A DNA stretch of 25,195 nucleotides from a virus. The notes beneath the pieces were generated by a model, which made no database searches, had not been told where the DNA came from, and was given only the letters and a program-made list of their open reading frames with translations. The translations under genes were made by a program, and so were the position numbers. The number at the start of each line of letters is the position of its first letter. Within the stretch, counting starts at the first letter, position 1. This document shows positions 1-5,228 of this stretch, one piece after another. The stretch is taken from positions 1 to 25,195 of IMG/VR virus record IMGVR_UViG_3300032323_003003, one strand, 5' to 3'.

Positions 1-203
1 GGTACGGGTACGGGGAAAACATCGGAGAGATCGCCGGCCATCAGATCCGAGCGTATCCCCCGTGGGATGGCTATCTCGCGGTCGGCTGCGAGCTGCACGC
101 CGTAGCGTGGTGGCGTGACAACTGGCGCGATCTGGCCGAGCGGCACGATGCGACGGTGACTGAGGCGCAGGCGACGGGGGTGTTAGCGAGGGTGGCACAA
201 TGA
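1..203 (+). CDS. C-terminal part of an unidentified small protein
   Basis: The open frame begins at base 3 and runs to a TGA at 201-203; its start lies outside the window. The 66 visible residues are rich in Trp and aromatic residues (…AVAWWRDNWRDLAERHD…), end in VLARVAQ and show no motif I recognise. The stop overlaps the ATG of the next ORF (ATGA at 200-203), the same coupling seen throughout this operon, which supports it being a real coding frame. Function unknown. Confidence 0.6.
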   Translation, partial: YGYGENIGEIAGHQIRAYPPWDGYLAVGCELHAVAWWRDNWRDLAERHDATVTEAQATGVLARVAQ

Positions 204-331
204 CCCTCGTCGCCCGCACCCTGTGCCGCGTCCTCGGGCATCGTTACGACACGGAGCGCAAACACTTTCCGAGCAGCTCCCCGGCGTTCATTGACTGGCC
301 GCGGTGCCAGCGATGCAGGGAGTGGGCGTGA
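200..331 (+). CDS. Small Cys-pair (zinc-ribbon-like) phage protein, 43 aa
   Basis: Starts at an ATG overlapping the previous stop and ends at TGA 329-331, which overlaps the GTG at 328 of the next gene. The peptide has an N-terminal LCRVLGHRYD segment and a C-terminal CQRC pair followed by EWA. This resembles the very small 'LGHR…CxxC' proteins common in phage accessory operons, probably a half zinc knuckle. The role is unknown. Its 4-base overlaps on both sides are the main support for it being translated. Confidence 0.55.
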   Translation: MTLVARTLCRVLGHRYDTERKHFPSSSPAFIDWPRCQRCREWA

Positions 332-949
332 TCGTCCTCAGCCTCTGCGACCGCTCCTGCCGCGCTGTTATGCCGTGGGCGGAGGCCGGCTACAAATGCA
401 TCTGCGTTGACGTGGAGGCCGGCGACTCGCCGCACCCAAACATCGAGACCGTGCGCGCGGACCTGCGCTGGTGGCTGCCGCCGCGCGGGGAGTACGCCTT
501 CGCCATGGCGTGGCCGCCGTGCACCCATCTTGCGGTGAGCGGCGCCCGGTGGTTTGCCGACAAGGGCCTGTCCGCTCTCGTAGAGGGGCTCGAGCTCGTC
601 GAGCGGTGCCGGGCTATTTGCGATTGGCTCGGCTGTCCGTGGATGCTCGAGAACCCGGTCGGGGTGCTTGGCAGCTACTGGCGAGCGCCGGACTACACGT
701 TCAACCCGAACGAGTTCGCCGGCTATCTCGATGAGCCCGATGACGAGGCGTACACCAAAAAGACGTGTCTCTGGGTGGGGGGGGGGCTTTCGGATGCCGC
801 GGCGTGACCCGGTGGCTGCGAGCGGTGGGTCGAAGATGCACCGGTTGCCGCCGTCTGATGAGCGAGCGACCCTTCGAAGCTTGACGCCCAACGGGTTTGC
901 TCGAGCGTTGTTCGTTGCCAATGCGCCGCGGCAGGGAGGGCGGAGCTAA
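328..949 (+). CDS. DNA cytosine methyltransferase-like protein, frameshifted at a G10 tract
   Basis: From GTG 328 the frame encodes an S-adenosylmethionine-fold N-terminus (VLSLCDRS, then …YKCICVDVEAG), a PPC motif near residue 63 (WPPCTHLAVSGARW) and ENPVG near residue 108. These correspond to the catalytic-loop and ENV-type motifs of C5-cytosine methyltransferases and the phage 'PPCTH…SGARW' family. In this frame translation stops at 807, just after a run of ten G (777-786). The expected C-terminus (GGSKMHRLPPS… LRS.TPNGFARALFVANA) continues in the next frame to TAA 947-949. Nine G would join both halves into about 206 aa. The gene overlaps its neighbours on both sides. The break could be a sequencing error, a real mutation or phase variation. 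Methyltransferase activity is inferred from motifs, and GTG 304 or ATG 313 are alternative starts. Confidence 0.7.
777..786 (+). repeat. G10 homopolymer at the frameshift point
   Basis: Ten consecutive G follow the Cys-Leu-Trp codons of the methyltransferase-like gene. One base fewer restores the full frame. The tract is long enough for slipped-strand mispairing, and also a classic place for sequencing indels. Confidence 0.9.
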
Positions 950-1179
950 TGGGCCGCGGCGTATGCAGTGGGTGCGGCTACTCGCTCTGGACCGAAGCGG
1001 GCAGTGAAGAGCACGCATGGAGCAAGGACAGCAAGCACCGCGCTGAGCTTTGGGAAATGGTCCCGCACAAGTTCCTCTCCGCGTACGGATGGGACGTTCC
1101 TCCGCATGAGGAGTTCCAGAAACGCTCGGTCTTGGTCTGGTGGTGCCCGAAGTGCAACCACTTGCAGGTGTTCCCGTGA
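949..1179 (+). CDS. Zinc-ribbon small protein, 76 aa
   Basis: ATG 949 overlaps the TAA of the preceding gene (TAATG). The protein has an N-terminal CSGCGYS pair (about residues 5-8) and a C-terminal CPKCNHLQ pair (about 68-71). Four cysteines in CxxC…CxxC spacing are a typical zinc ribbon. The middle (EEHAWSKDSKHRAELWEMVPHKFLSAYGWDVPPHEEF) is charged and aromatic. Such ribbons bind DNA or act as protein adaptors; which applies here cannot be told. It sits between the methyltransferase-like gene and the HTH/integrase pair and ends in a GTGA overlap. Confidence 0.7.
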   Translation: MGRGVCSGCGYSLWTEAGSEEHAWSKDSKHRAELWEMVPHKFLSAYGWDVPPHEEFQKRSVLVWWCPKCNHLQVFP

Positions 1180-1535
1180 CAGCACCCAGGCTCCTCACCC
1201 CCGCCGATGTCTCTGAGCGACTTTCGATACCGCTCCGGTCTGCGCGCGCAAGGATGCGAGAGATTGGGCTCTTGCGGATGGGCCGGCTTTTGCGCGTGCG
1301 CGAGGACTCGCTCGAGAAGTACCTTGCAAGGTTAACCGAGGCACCATGCAATACCGACTCTTTCAGCGTAGCAGCGTCTGGTTTATCGACATCCGCGACG
1401 AACGGTTCGAAGGGGGCCGACTTAAAAAGTCTCTTAGAACAAGAGATCGGCCGGAAGCTCAAAGGCTCGCGTCCCAAATCATCGCCAAGTTCTCGCCGCA
1501 GGCCATCGGCTACAAAGCACTCGGAGCGGCCTTGA
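1176..1535 (+). CDS. Excisionase-like HTH (MerR/HTH_17-type) DNA-binding protein
   Basis: GTG 1176 overlaps the TGA of the zinc-ribbon gene. Residues 5-50 (LLTPADVSERLSIP…RMREIGLLRMGRLLRVREDSLEKYL) match the winged-helix pattern of excisionase/HTH_17 proteins: a 'tpadvae.L.i' helix, a recognition helix and a 'lRvredsle.yl' C-terminal strand-helix. Position immediately upstream of the integrase supports a role as recombination directionality factor. The frame stays open for another 62 codons inside the integrase gene, giving 119 aa with a basic, Ser-rich tail of low complexity. The tail may or may not be functional. An upstream in-frame ATG at 1140 lies inside the previous gene and is less likely. 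Confidence 0.72.
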   Translation: MTAPRLLTPADVSERLSIPLRSARARMREIGLLRMGRLLRVREDSLEKYLARLTEAPCNTDSFSVAASGLSTSATNGSKGADLKSLLEQEIGRKLKGSRPKSSPSSRRRPSATKHSERP

Positions 1536-2329
1536 CCGATGTCGCCAACTCCAAGAACAAAACGGCCACCATCGCGAGCTACCTCGCCAAGGTAAAGCCC
1601 CTGACCCGGGTGCTCGGTGAGGAGTTCAATCTCCTTACGCTCGATGACGAGACCGTGGGCGCCTACATCTCCACGCGCAGGGATGGCAAGGTCTCGGACC
1701 ACACCATCCACAAGGAGCTATCGCTCCTTCGGCAGACGTGGGCGAGCTACTGCCCCGGGCGCCCGAATCCGGTGCCGAAGTTCTCCGCGAGCTACAAGCC
1801 CCGCAAACGCTTCCTCACGGTCACAGAGGCCGCCAAGCTCCTCCGGGCTGCCAACCGGAGCCAGTTCGCTCCGTGGCTCTGGATGGCGCTCTACGCTGGC
1901 TGTGAGGTCGGGGCGCTGGTGCGGATGGACTGGGGCAGCATCGATTTCGAGATGGGGCAAATCCACGTGCTTGGCACCAAGGCCGAGACCCGTGACCGGT
2001 ACGTGCCGCTAAGCGCTGATTTGCGAGCGTACCTCGAGACGTTGGACAAGGATGCGCCCCTGCTCTGCCGGTGGCCATCTGCGCAAAGGTGGCGCCAGAT
2101 GAACACGTGGTGCACGAAGTCCGGCGTGGGGCACGTCTCTATGACGGATCTGCGGCGGACGTTTGGTAGCTGGCTAAAGCAGGCCGGGGTCGATTCCAAG
2201 CGGATTGCGGACCTCATGGGCCACACGTCAACGATCATGGTGGACCGGGTCTATGGGCAGCTCGACGCCAAGGCGTATCGGGATGCGGTGGCGCAGCTGC
2301 CGAGTTTGCCGAAGTTGGTGGTGGTGTGA
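1346..2329 (+). CDS. int: Tyrosine-family site-specific recombinase (phage integrase), 327 aa
   Basis: The N-terminus (MQYRLFQRSSVWFIDIRDERF…LKKSLRTRDRPEAQRLA) is the usual arm-binding start of phage integrases; residues about 60-145 form the SAM-like core-binding domain and 155-327 the catalytic domain. Visible catalytic positions are Lys212 (LGTK), Arg270 (MTDLRRTF), His293 (MGHTS) and Tyr303 (DRVYGQL). The first catalytic Arg position is Glu187 (YAGCEVGALVRMDW, where TGLRxGEL-type sequences carry Arg), and the HxxR His is Thr267. Length and domain order are normal. ATG 1346 has GAGG just upstream. It lies beside the putative attP at 2796-2851. It would catalyse integration, but the Arg-to-Glu change leaves its activity uncertain. 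Confidence 0.9.
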   Translation: MQYRLFQRSSVWFIDIRDERFEGGRLKKSLRTRDRPEAQRLASQIIAKFSPQAIGYKALGAALTDVANSKNKTATIASYLAKVKPLTRVLGEEFNLLTLDDETVGAYISTRRDGKVSDHTIHKELSLLRQTWASYCPGRPNPVPKFSASYKPRKRFLTVTEAAKLLRAANRSQFAPWLWMALYAGCEVGALVRMDWGSIDFEMGQIHVLGTKAETRDRYVPLSADLRAYLETLDKDAPLLCRWPSAQRWRQMNTWCTKSGVGHVSMTDLRRTFGSWLKQAGVDSKRIADLMGHTSTIMVDRVYGQLDAKAYRDAVAQLPSLPKLVVV

Positions 2330-2658
2330 GCGAGCGTCGGGTCAGGTACCGAGTCTCGTTCTCGATCCCGGGGATGAACGACGGGCTTTCGATGCTGAGC
2401 GAACCATTTGACACAGAGGAAGGGGCGGTCAATTCAACCAAGGCGCTCCTCGCCCGACATCCCGGCCTGAGGTGGACCATCCAGGTCGAATGGCCAGACG
2501 GAGCCGCCATGAACGACCCCGCGTATCGGGAGATCCATTACGCCTTGCAGAAGCTCTGGACCCAGTACGCGGGGACCGATGGCTACGTGAAGGCCGACTG
2601 GGTTGCGCTCGACAACCTAATCGCTAAGGCGTGGAGGGCGCGATGGCCGGGAGCGTAA
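2326..2658 (+). CDS. Conserved-looking hypothetical protein, 110 aa
   Basis: GTG 2326 overlaps the integrase TGA by four bases. The protein starts SERRVRYRVSFSIPGMNDG, a beta-strand-like opening, followed by an alpha-helical half (…YREIHYALQKLWTQYAGTDGYVKADWVALDNLIAKAWRARWPG). No catalytic motif is visible. Acidic and aromatic content is similar to that of small phage alpha/beta proteins. Its position between int and attP is compatible with a recombination or regulatory accessory role, but nothing in the sequence shows that. Confidence 0.6.
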   Translation: MSERRVRYRVSFSIPGMNDGLSMLSEPFDTEEGAVNSTKALLARHPGLRWTIQVEWPDGAAMNDPAYREIHYALQKLWTQYAGTDGYVKADWVALDNLIAKAWRARWPGA

Positions 2659-2660
2659 CG

Positions 2661-2722
2661 GGCCCCCGATTGGGCCCTTTGACGGGCCTTCTACGGGTCC
2701 CTGGATGGTCCCAGTCGGTCCC
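2661..2722 (+). repeat. Six helically spaced GG(C/T)CC repeats beside the putative attP
   Basis: GG(C/T)CC units begin at 2661, 2673, 2685, 2696, 2707 and 2717, i.e. 10-12 bp apart, close to one DNA turn. The last three are identical (GGTCCC). The first two form an inverted GGGCCC/GGGCCC hairpin with a 6-base loop and TTT after it (2660-2680), so a weak terminator for the int operon is an alternative reading. The array lies between the int operon and the tRNA fragment, where arm-type integrase or Xis sites would be expected. Confidence 0.55.
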
Positions 2723-2795
2723 AAACGGCTTTCGTTGCCCCGTGTGTGTTCCTCTGCCGAACGCCCTTACGTTGAAAACTCCAGGGATTACCGAG

Positions 2796-2851
2796 TGGGA
2801 CAGGCCGGACTCGAACCGGCACTCCGAGATGGAAAGGGATTTTAAGTCCCT
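2796..2851 (-). other. attP: tRNA-Leu(UAA) 3' fragment, probable attP core
   Basis: Read on the minus strand from 2851 to 2796: anticodon stem AGGGA/TCCCT closing the loop CTTAAAA (anticodon TAA, Leu), a long variable arm with a TCC/GGA stem, a T-arm GCCGG-TTCGAGT-CCGGC, acceptor strand CTGTCCC and discriminator A. Type II variable arm and anticodon agree on tRNA-Leu. No matching D-arm or GGGACAG 5' acceptor strand is present upstream (2852-2900), so this is not a complete tRNA. Many phages carry the 3' end of their target tRNA gene at attP; phage-like genes on both sides and a nearby integrase fit an unintegrated attP better than attL or attR. Confidence 0.7.
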
Positions 2852-2911
2852 CTGCCGTATGAGCGTTCTAGCCTATATTTACCGCGTGTTTTTAACCGCT
2901 GCGAGCACGCT

Positions 2912-2920
2912 GGGCCTTCT
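2912..2920 (+). repeat. Second copy of GGGCCTTCT flanking the att core
   Basis: GGGCCTTCT occurs at 2684-2692 and again at 2912-2920, one on each side of the tRNA fragment. Each is followed within a few bases by a related block (GGGTCCC at 2695-2701; GGGACCC at 2924-2930, the reverse complement). This could be a P/P' arm-site pair for the integrase. A nine-base match in GC-rich DNA is not conclusive alone. Confidence 0.4.
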
Positions 2921-2962
2921 TGTGGGACCCAGGGTAGTTACGCGTAGGCTTTGGAGGCGCGT

Positions 2963-3217
2963 GTGCTAGTCCCCGGCTTCTGCTTTTACGTCGAGAAGGG
3001 CGCCTGTGACTGCTGCGGTGCCAACGACCTGGAGCGCAGGGTGCTTCGTATCCTGTGCCCCGAGCCCAAGGATTACCCCACGAATGAGCTGAGGCTCTGC
3101 ATTGGCTGCATCCATGACGAGTTTTTAGACCCGCGCCAGCTGGAGCTGGAACTCGAGCGGTTGCGGGCTGCTTGTGAACGGGTGTTTGGGTTCATACCGG
3201 ACACAGAGGGCAAGTGA
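2963..3217 (+). CDS. Cys-rich, zinc-finger-like small protein, 84 aa
   Basis: I chose GTG 2963 because GGAGG (2953-2957) sits five bases upstream; TTG 2951 is an in-frame alternative. The protein has CDCCGAND near residue 15 and LCIGC near residue 50, giving two Cys pairs about 30 residues apart, typical of a zinc-binding fold. The C-terminus (DPRQLELELERLRAACERVFGF) is helical. It opens the rightward run of small genes and ends with a GTGA overlap with the next ORF. Function unknown. Confidence 0.65.
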   Translation: MLVPGFCFYVEKGACDCCGANDLERRVLRILCPEPKDYPTNELRLCIGCIHDEFLDPRQLELELERLRAACERVFGFIPDTEGK

Positions 3218-3459
3218 CCAAGCGAACCGTGCTGGCGCCGGCGCCTGATAGCTTGAGTGCTCGCCTAGTCGATTCCCGCGTCGGGGACATTGTTATCTTT
3301 GAGAGCTACGGAGTAGACGTGTTGACGTTGCGTAGCGAAGAAGCCCGCCACCTCGCCCGCTGGCTGCGCGACAACGGGTTCTTGGACGAGCGGGGCCAGT
3401 GCAACGTGTGCAACGCCGCAGACGGCAGGTGCCAATACTGCGCGCCGGAGGACAGATAA
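3214..3459 (+). CDS. Small Cys-cluster protein, 81 aa
   Basis: GTG 3214 overlaps the previous TGA. The N-terminal half (…VGDIVIFESYGVDVLTLRSEEARHLARWLRDNGFL) looks like an alpha/beta fold with a helix of the 'eearhLarwL' type; the C-terminus has CNVCNAADGRCQYC, two CxxC pairs 6 residues apart, a probable zinc knuckle. Unrecognised family. The TAA overlaps the ATG of the next micro-ORF. Confidence 0.62.
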   Translation: MTKRTVLAPAPDSLSARLVDSRVGDIVIFESYGVDVLTLRSEEARHLARWLRDNGFLDERGQCNVCNAADGRCQYCAPEDR

Positions 3460-3530
3460 TGGAGGCTGCCTGCGCGACAATTGCAACGCTAGCCCTCTTT
3501 TTCTTTATTGCGTGGATGAGCCGTGACTAA
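3459..3530 (+). CDS. 23-aa single-span membrane micropeptide
   Basis: ATG 3459 overlaps the previous TAA (TAATG) and the frame ends at TAA 3528-3530, overlapping the GTG 3523 ORF. The peptide is almost all one hydrophobic helix (ATIATLALFFFIAWM) with a short SRD tail. Translation is supported only by its overlaps with both neighbours. It could be a membrane modulator; the sequence does not say of what. Confidence 0.45.
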   Translation: MEAACATIATLALFFFIAWMSRD

Positions 3531-3654
3531 GCCATCGCACACGACCGGGGAGGAGAGATTGAAGAACCTTAGATTTAGCTGCGAGGGCATAAAGAACGTA
3601 GCCGAACTCATGCGCCATTTTGGTGAAGAGACCCGGCGGCTAGGAAGGCCTTGA
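3523..3654 (+). CDS. Basic small protein, 43 aa
   Basis: GTG 3523 starts inside the preceding micro-ORF; the frame ends at TGA 3652-3654, two bases before the next ATG. The peptide (starts MTKPSHTTGEERLKNLRF, ends EETRRLGRP) is helical and charged, with one Cys. No family recognised. Confidence 0.45.
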   Translation: MTKPSHTTGEERLKNLRFSCEGIKNVAELMRHFGEETRRLGRP

Positions 3655-3655
3655 A

Positions 3656-3790
3656 ATGACCAAGCCAAACCGTTGGCGGGCGTTCCTGGTCAACTTCTTC
3701 CTCTGCGGCTGGCTGGGCCATGACCTGGTGTACGCGGGGCCGGTCTGGAGGTGCCACCGGTGTGGCTGCTACACGGAGCGGTTTCGATGA
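3656..3790 (+). CDS. Small membrane / Cys-knuckle protein, 44 aa
   Basis: ATG 3656 follows the previous stop by one base, and the TGA overlaps ATG 3787. The peptide has a hydrophobic stretch (FLVNFFLCGWLGHDLVY, about residues 10-26) and ends with WRCHRCGCYTERFR, a CxxC(x)C knuckle. The layout (LGHD… then CxxCG near the end) recalls the small zinc-ribbon peptides such as the one at 200-331. Confidence 0.5.
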   Translation: MTKPNRWRAFLVNFFLCGWLGHDLVYAGPVWRCHRCGCYTERFR

Positions 3791-4152
3791 GCGCCGAAAC
3801 GTCGGAGACCAGGATGAGTGAGCCGTTGACCAAAGAGGAGCTGGACCGCATCGAAAAGACCGCGTGGTTCGCAGTCCTGAAACCGGGCTCGGTTGAGCGC
3901 CGATGCTTTGCTTCTTTGCGAAGGGCGTGGCAGGAGCGGGCAACGGCCGAAGACATGCTCGCGCAATACCGAGAGATTGCGCGGACCGTCCGCACCGCCG
4001 AACGCGAGGAGATAGCGCAGCTGTTCGAGGACAGTTTGTGGTGCCTTCAAAAAGGCGTGCCAATCGACACACGGCGCCGAGTAGCCTCCGCCATCCGCGA
4101 CCGCGGCAAGGAGCCGGCCCGGCCCGAAAACGAAAAAGCCCGAGAGCCGTAG
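3787..4152 (+). CDS. Helical hypothetical protein, 121 aa
   Basis: ATG 3787 overlaps the previous stop (ATGA); an upstream in-frame start at 3751 lies within the preceding gene. The protein is almost entirely helical and charged (LTKEELDRIEKTAWFAVLK…, …EREEIAQLFEDSLW…), with a basic Pro/Glu tail. No motif or membrane segment. It is the last rightward gene; its final 26 bases overlap the leftward terminator at 4127-4161, so the two opposed transcription units end against each other. Confidence 0.6.
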   Translation: MSAETSETRMSEPLTKEELDRIEKTAWFAVLKPGSVERRCFASLRRAWQERATAEDMLAQYREIARTVRTAEREEIAQLFEDSLWCLQKGVPIDTRRRVASAIRDRGKEPARPENEKAREP

Positions 4153-4161
4153 CCCTCGGGC
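4127..4161 (-). terminator. Intrinsic terminator for the leftward late transcript
   Basis: On the minus strand a 7-bp stem GCCCGAG/CTCGGGC (4161-4155 and 4144-4138, 10-base loop) is followed by TTTTTCGTTTT. This ends transcription from the lysis cassette where it meets the rightward genes. On the plus strand there is no T-tract after the hairpin, so it acts mainly leftward. Confidence 0.85.
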
Positions 4162-4243
4162 AGCGCGGGGTTCACTCGAGGTTACCCGCCACGGGCAGAG
4201 TGACCGGGAGCTACCCGGATCCGCCCAAGCCTTCTAGAGTCTA

Positions 4244-4423
4244 TCACGGACAGTTGTCGGGTCCGCCGACGACCGCGCACCTGCACTCTGCAAGAGGTTT
4301 GGTTTTCAGGCACTCAAGCATTTGCTCTTGCCGCCTCTCCCCGCAGTCTTTGGCCCCCCAGAGCAGGAGCGCGAAGAACGCGAGGATGGCTACGAAGCAA
4401 ATCGTTTCCCCGATCTCTTTCAC
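4244..4423 (-). CDS. Small Cys-rich single-span membrane protein of the lysis cassette, 59 aa
   Basis: I chose GTG 4423 because it overlaps the endolysin TGA (GTGA); an in-frame GTG at 4459 lies inside the endolysin gene. A membrane helix spans about residues 8-24 (ICFVAILAFFALLLWGA), followed by a polar tail with Cys at 27, 38, 47, 49 and 58 ending in GGPDNCP. The tail motif CAVVGGPDN is nearly shared with the adjacent endolysin (CAVGGPDN). It is the last gene of the leftward unit. It could be a holin-like or antiholin-like factor, or a periplasmic disulfide peptide; the evidence does not decide. Confidence 0.6.
   Translation of the reverse strand: MKEIGETICFVAILAFFALLLWGAKDCGERRQEQMLECLKTKPLAECRCAVVGGPDNCP
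4253..4280 (-). repeat. Short repeat shared with the endolysin gene (second copy 4732-4756)
   Basis: GTTGTCGGGTCCGCCGAC begins a segment at 4253-4280 matched at 4732-4756 with two substitutions and a 3-base indel. In both genes it encodes a CAV(V)GGPDN peptide. The indel keeps frame. It may be a local duplication or exchange between neighbouring genes. Confidence 0.5.
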
Positions 4424-4980
4424 GGCAGCCGCACCCCCGCCACAAAGTTCTCGCGCCACTCGCCTTGCGGGTGCAGGAAGCTGTCGACCAGGGCGTACTT
4501 CTTGCCCCCGCGTTTCCGGTCCTTGTTGCCGTCGACGGTGATGAGCCGGTCTTTGTCCCTCCAGTGGCGGCGAGCGAAGGCGATATGGCTACCGACTCGG
4601 ACGCCGAAGCGGTAGCGCTTCCAAAGGAGGATGTCCCCTGGCAGGAAGTCGTCGAAAACGATGATCGCCCCGGGCACCTTGGTCATCCCGTTGAAACAGT
4701 TCTCTGCGCTCGCCAGTGGCTTGAACGGCAGGTTGTCGGGGCCGCCGACCGCACACGCCGTCTTGGCGCACACCAAGATGCAACACCAGGACGGCGCCTC
4801 TCCTACGAGCCATGGGAGGCCCGCCTCCAGGCAAAGCTGGTCGATGTATGGCCCCCGGTTGTTCTTCCCGGGGACCTCGCCTTTCCCGATGTCCTGGATG
4901 GCCCCTTCGAGGCCGAGGAGGCCCAGGGACTTGTTGGCGACGATGCGCCGGCTGGGTGGTTCGCAGACGGGGGGCTTCAT
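4420..4980 (-). CDS. Endolysin-type CHAP / NlpC-P60-like peptidoglycan hydrolase, 186 aa
   Basis: ATG 4980 overlaps the previous gene's TGA. The residue order is that of papain-like amidase/endopeptidase lysins: GKNNRGPYIDQLCLEAGLP (about 38-56), the nucleophile region APSWCCILV (Cys66 after Trp), PGDILLW (about 114-120), GSHIAF with His132, and TVDGN with Asn152, giving a plausible Cys-His-Asn triad. This family cleaves peptide or amide bonds in murein. No signal peptide or transmembrane segment is seen, so export would depend on a holin. It lies in a cassette with membrane proteins and a spanin candidate. A second Cys (67) directly after the nucleophile and several other Cys are unusual. 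The exact bond cut is not deducible. Confidence 0.75.
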   Translation of the reverse strand: MKPPVCEPPSRRIVANKSLGLLGLEGAIQDIGKGEVPGKNNRGPYIDQLCLEAGLPWLVGEAPSWCCILVCAKTACAVGGPDNLPFKPLASAENCFNGMTKVPGAIIVFDDFLPGDILLWKRYRFGVRVGSHIAFARRHWRDKDRLITVDGNKDRKRGGKKYALVDSFLHPQGEWRENFVAGVRLP

Positions 4981-5228
4981 CGCTTCACGTCTCCTGGATC
5001 CTTGGGCGCCCCCTTGATCGGGTGCGGGTAGTAGGCCAGCGACTTCTGCAAACATCTGTCCGCCGCAGCCTGCACCGAGCCCATATCGCTATGGCCGCTC
5101 TTGTAGACGATGCCGCGCAGACACCCGCGCAGACGTTCAATCTCCTGCTCGGCTCGCTCGCGTCGGTCAATCTCAACGTCAAGGAGCTCGCGTACGGCGG
5201 CCACCATGTTCTCGGGCGACAGGGTCAT
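4977..5228 (-). CDS. Coiled-coil hypothetical protein in the lysis cassette, 83 aa
   Basis: ATG 5228 overlaps the stop of the spanin candidate and the TGA overlaps the endolysin start. Residues about 8-37 form a helix with coiled-coil character (VAAVRELLDVEIDRRERAEQ…), followed by a loop with GHSDMGSVQAAADRCL and a basic tail (PHPIKGAPKDPGDVKR). No signal peptide or membrane segment. Probably cytoplasmic. Unrecognised; its place between spanin and endolysin suggests a lysis or late accessory role only by context. Confidence 0.6.
   Translation of the reverse strand: MTLSPENMVAAVRELLDVEIDRRERAEQEIERLRGCLRGIVYKSGHSDMGSVQAAADRCLQKSLAYYPHPIKGAPKDPGDVKR

Noticed and set aside
701-1711. 336-codon minus-strand frame opposite the methyltransferase-like, HTH and int genes
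   Set aside because: Crosses several well-supported plus-strand genes, with Arg/Ser-rich shadow composition.
2660-2680. GGGCCC/GGGCCC hairpin as a firm int-operon terminator
   Set aside because: Only three T follow and the same bases belong to a longer phased repeat array. Kept as an alternative within that feature rather than a separate terminator.
2874-2879. TATATT as a promoter -10 box for the 2963 operon
   Set aside because: No acceptable -35 sequence 16-18 bases upstream, and a single AT-rich hexamer is weak evidence.
2796-2900. Complete tRNA-Leu gene on the minus strand
   Set aside because: The 3' half is convincing, but there is no GGGACAG 5' acceptor strand or usable D-arm. A GCTC…CGGCAGAG string at 2848-2862 looks D-arm-like but overlaps the anticodon stem geometry.
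2631-2969. 112-codon plus-strand frame with the peptide RPDSNRHSEMERDFKSL
   Set aside because: This peptide comes from translating the antisense of a tRNA T-arm and anticodon region. The frame only passes through the att site and is not a gene.
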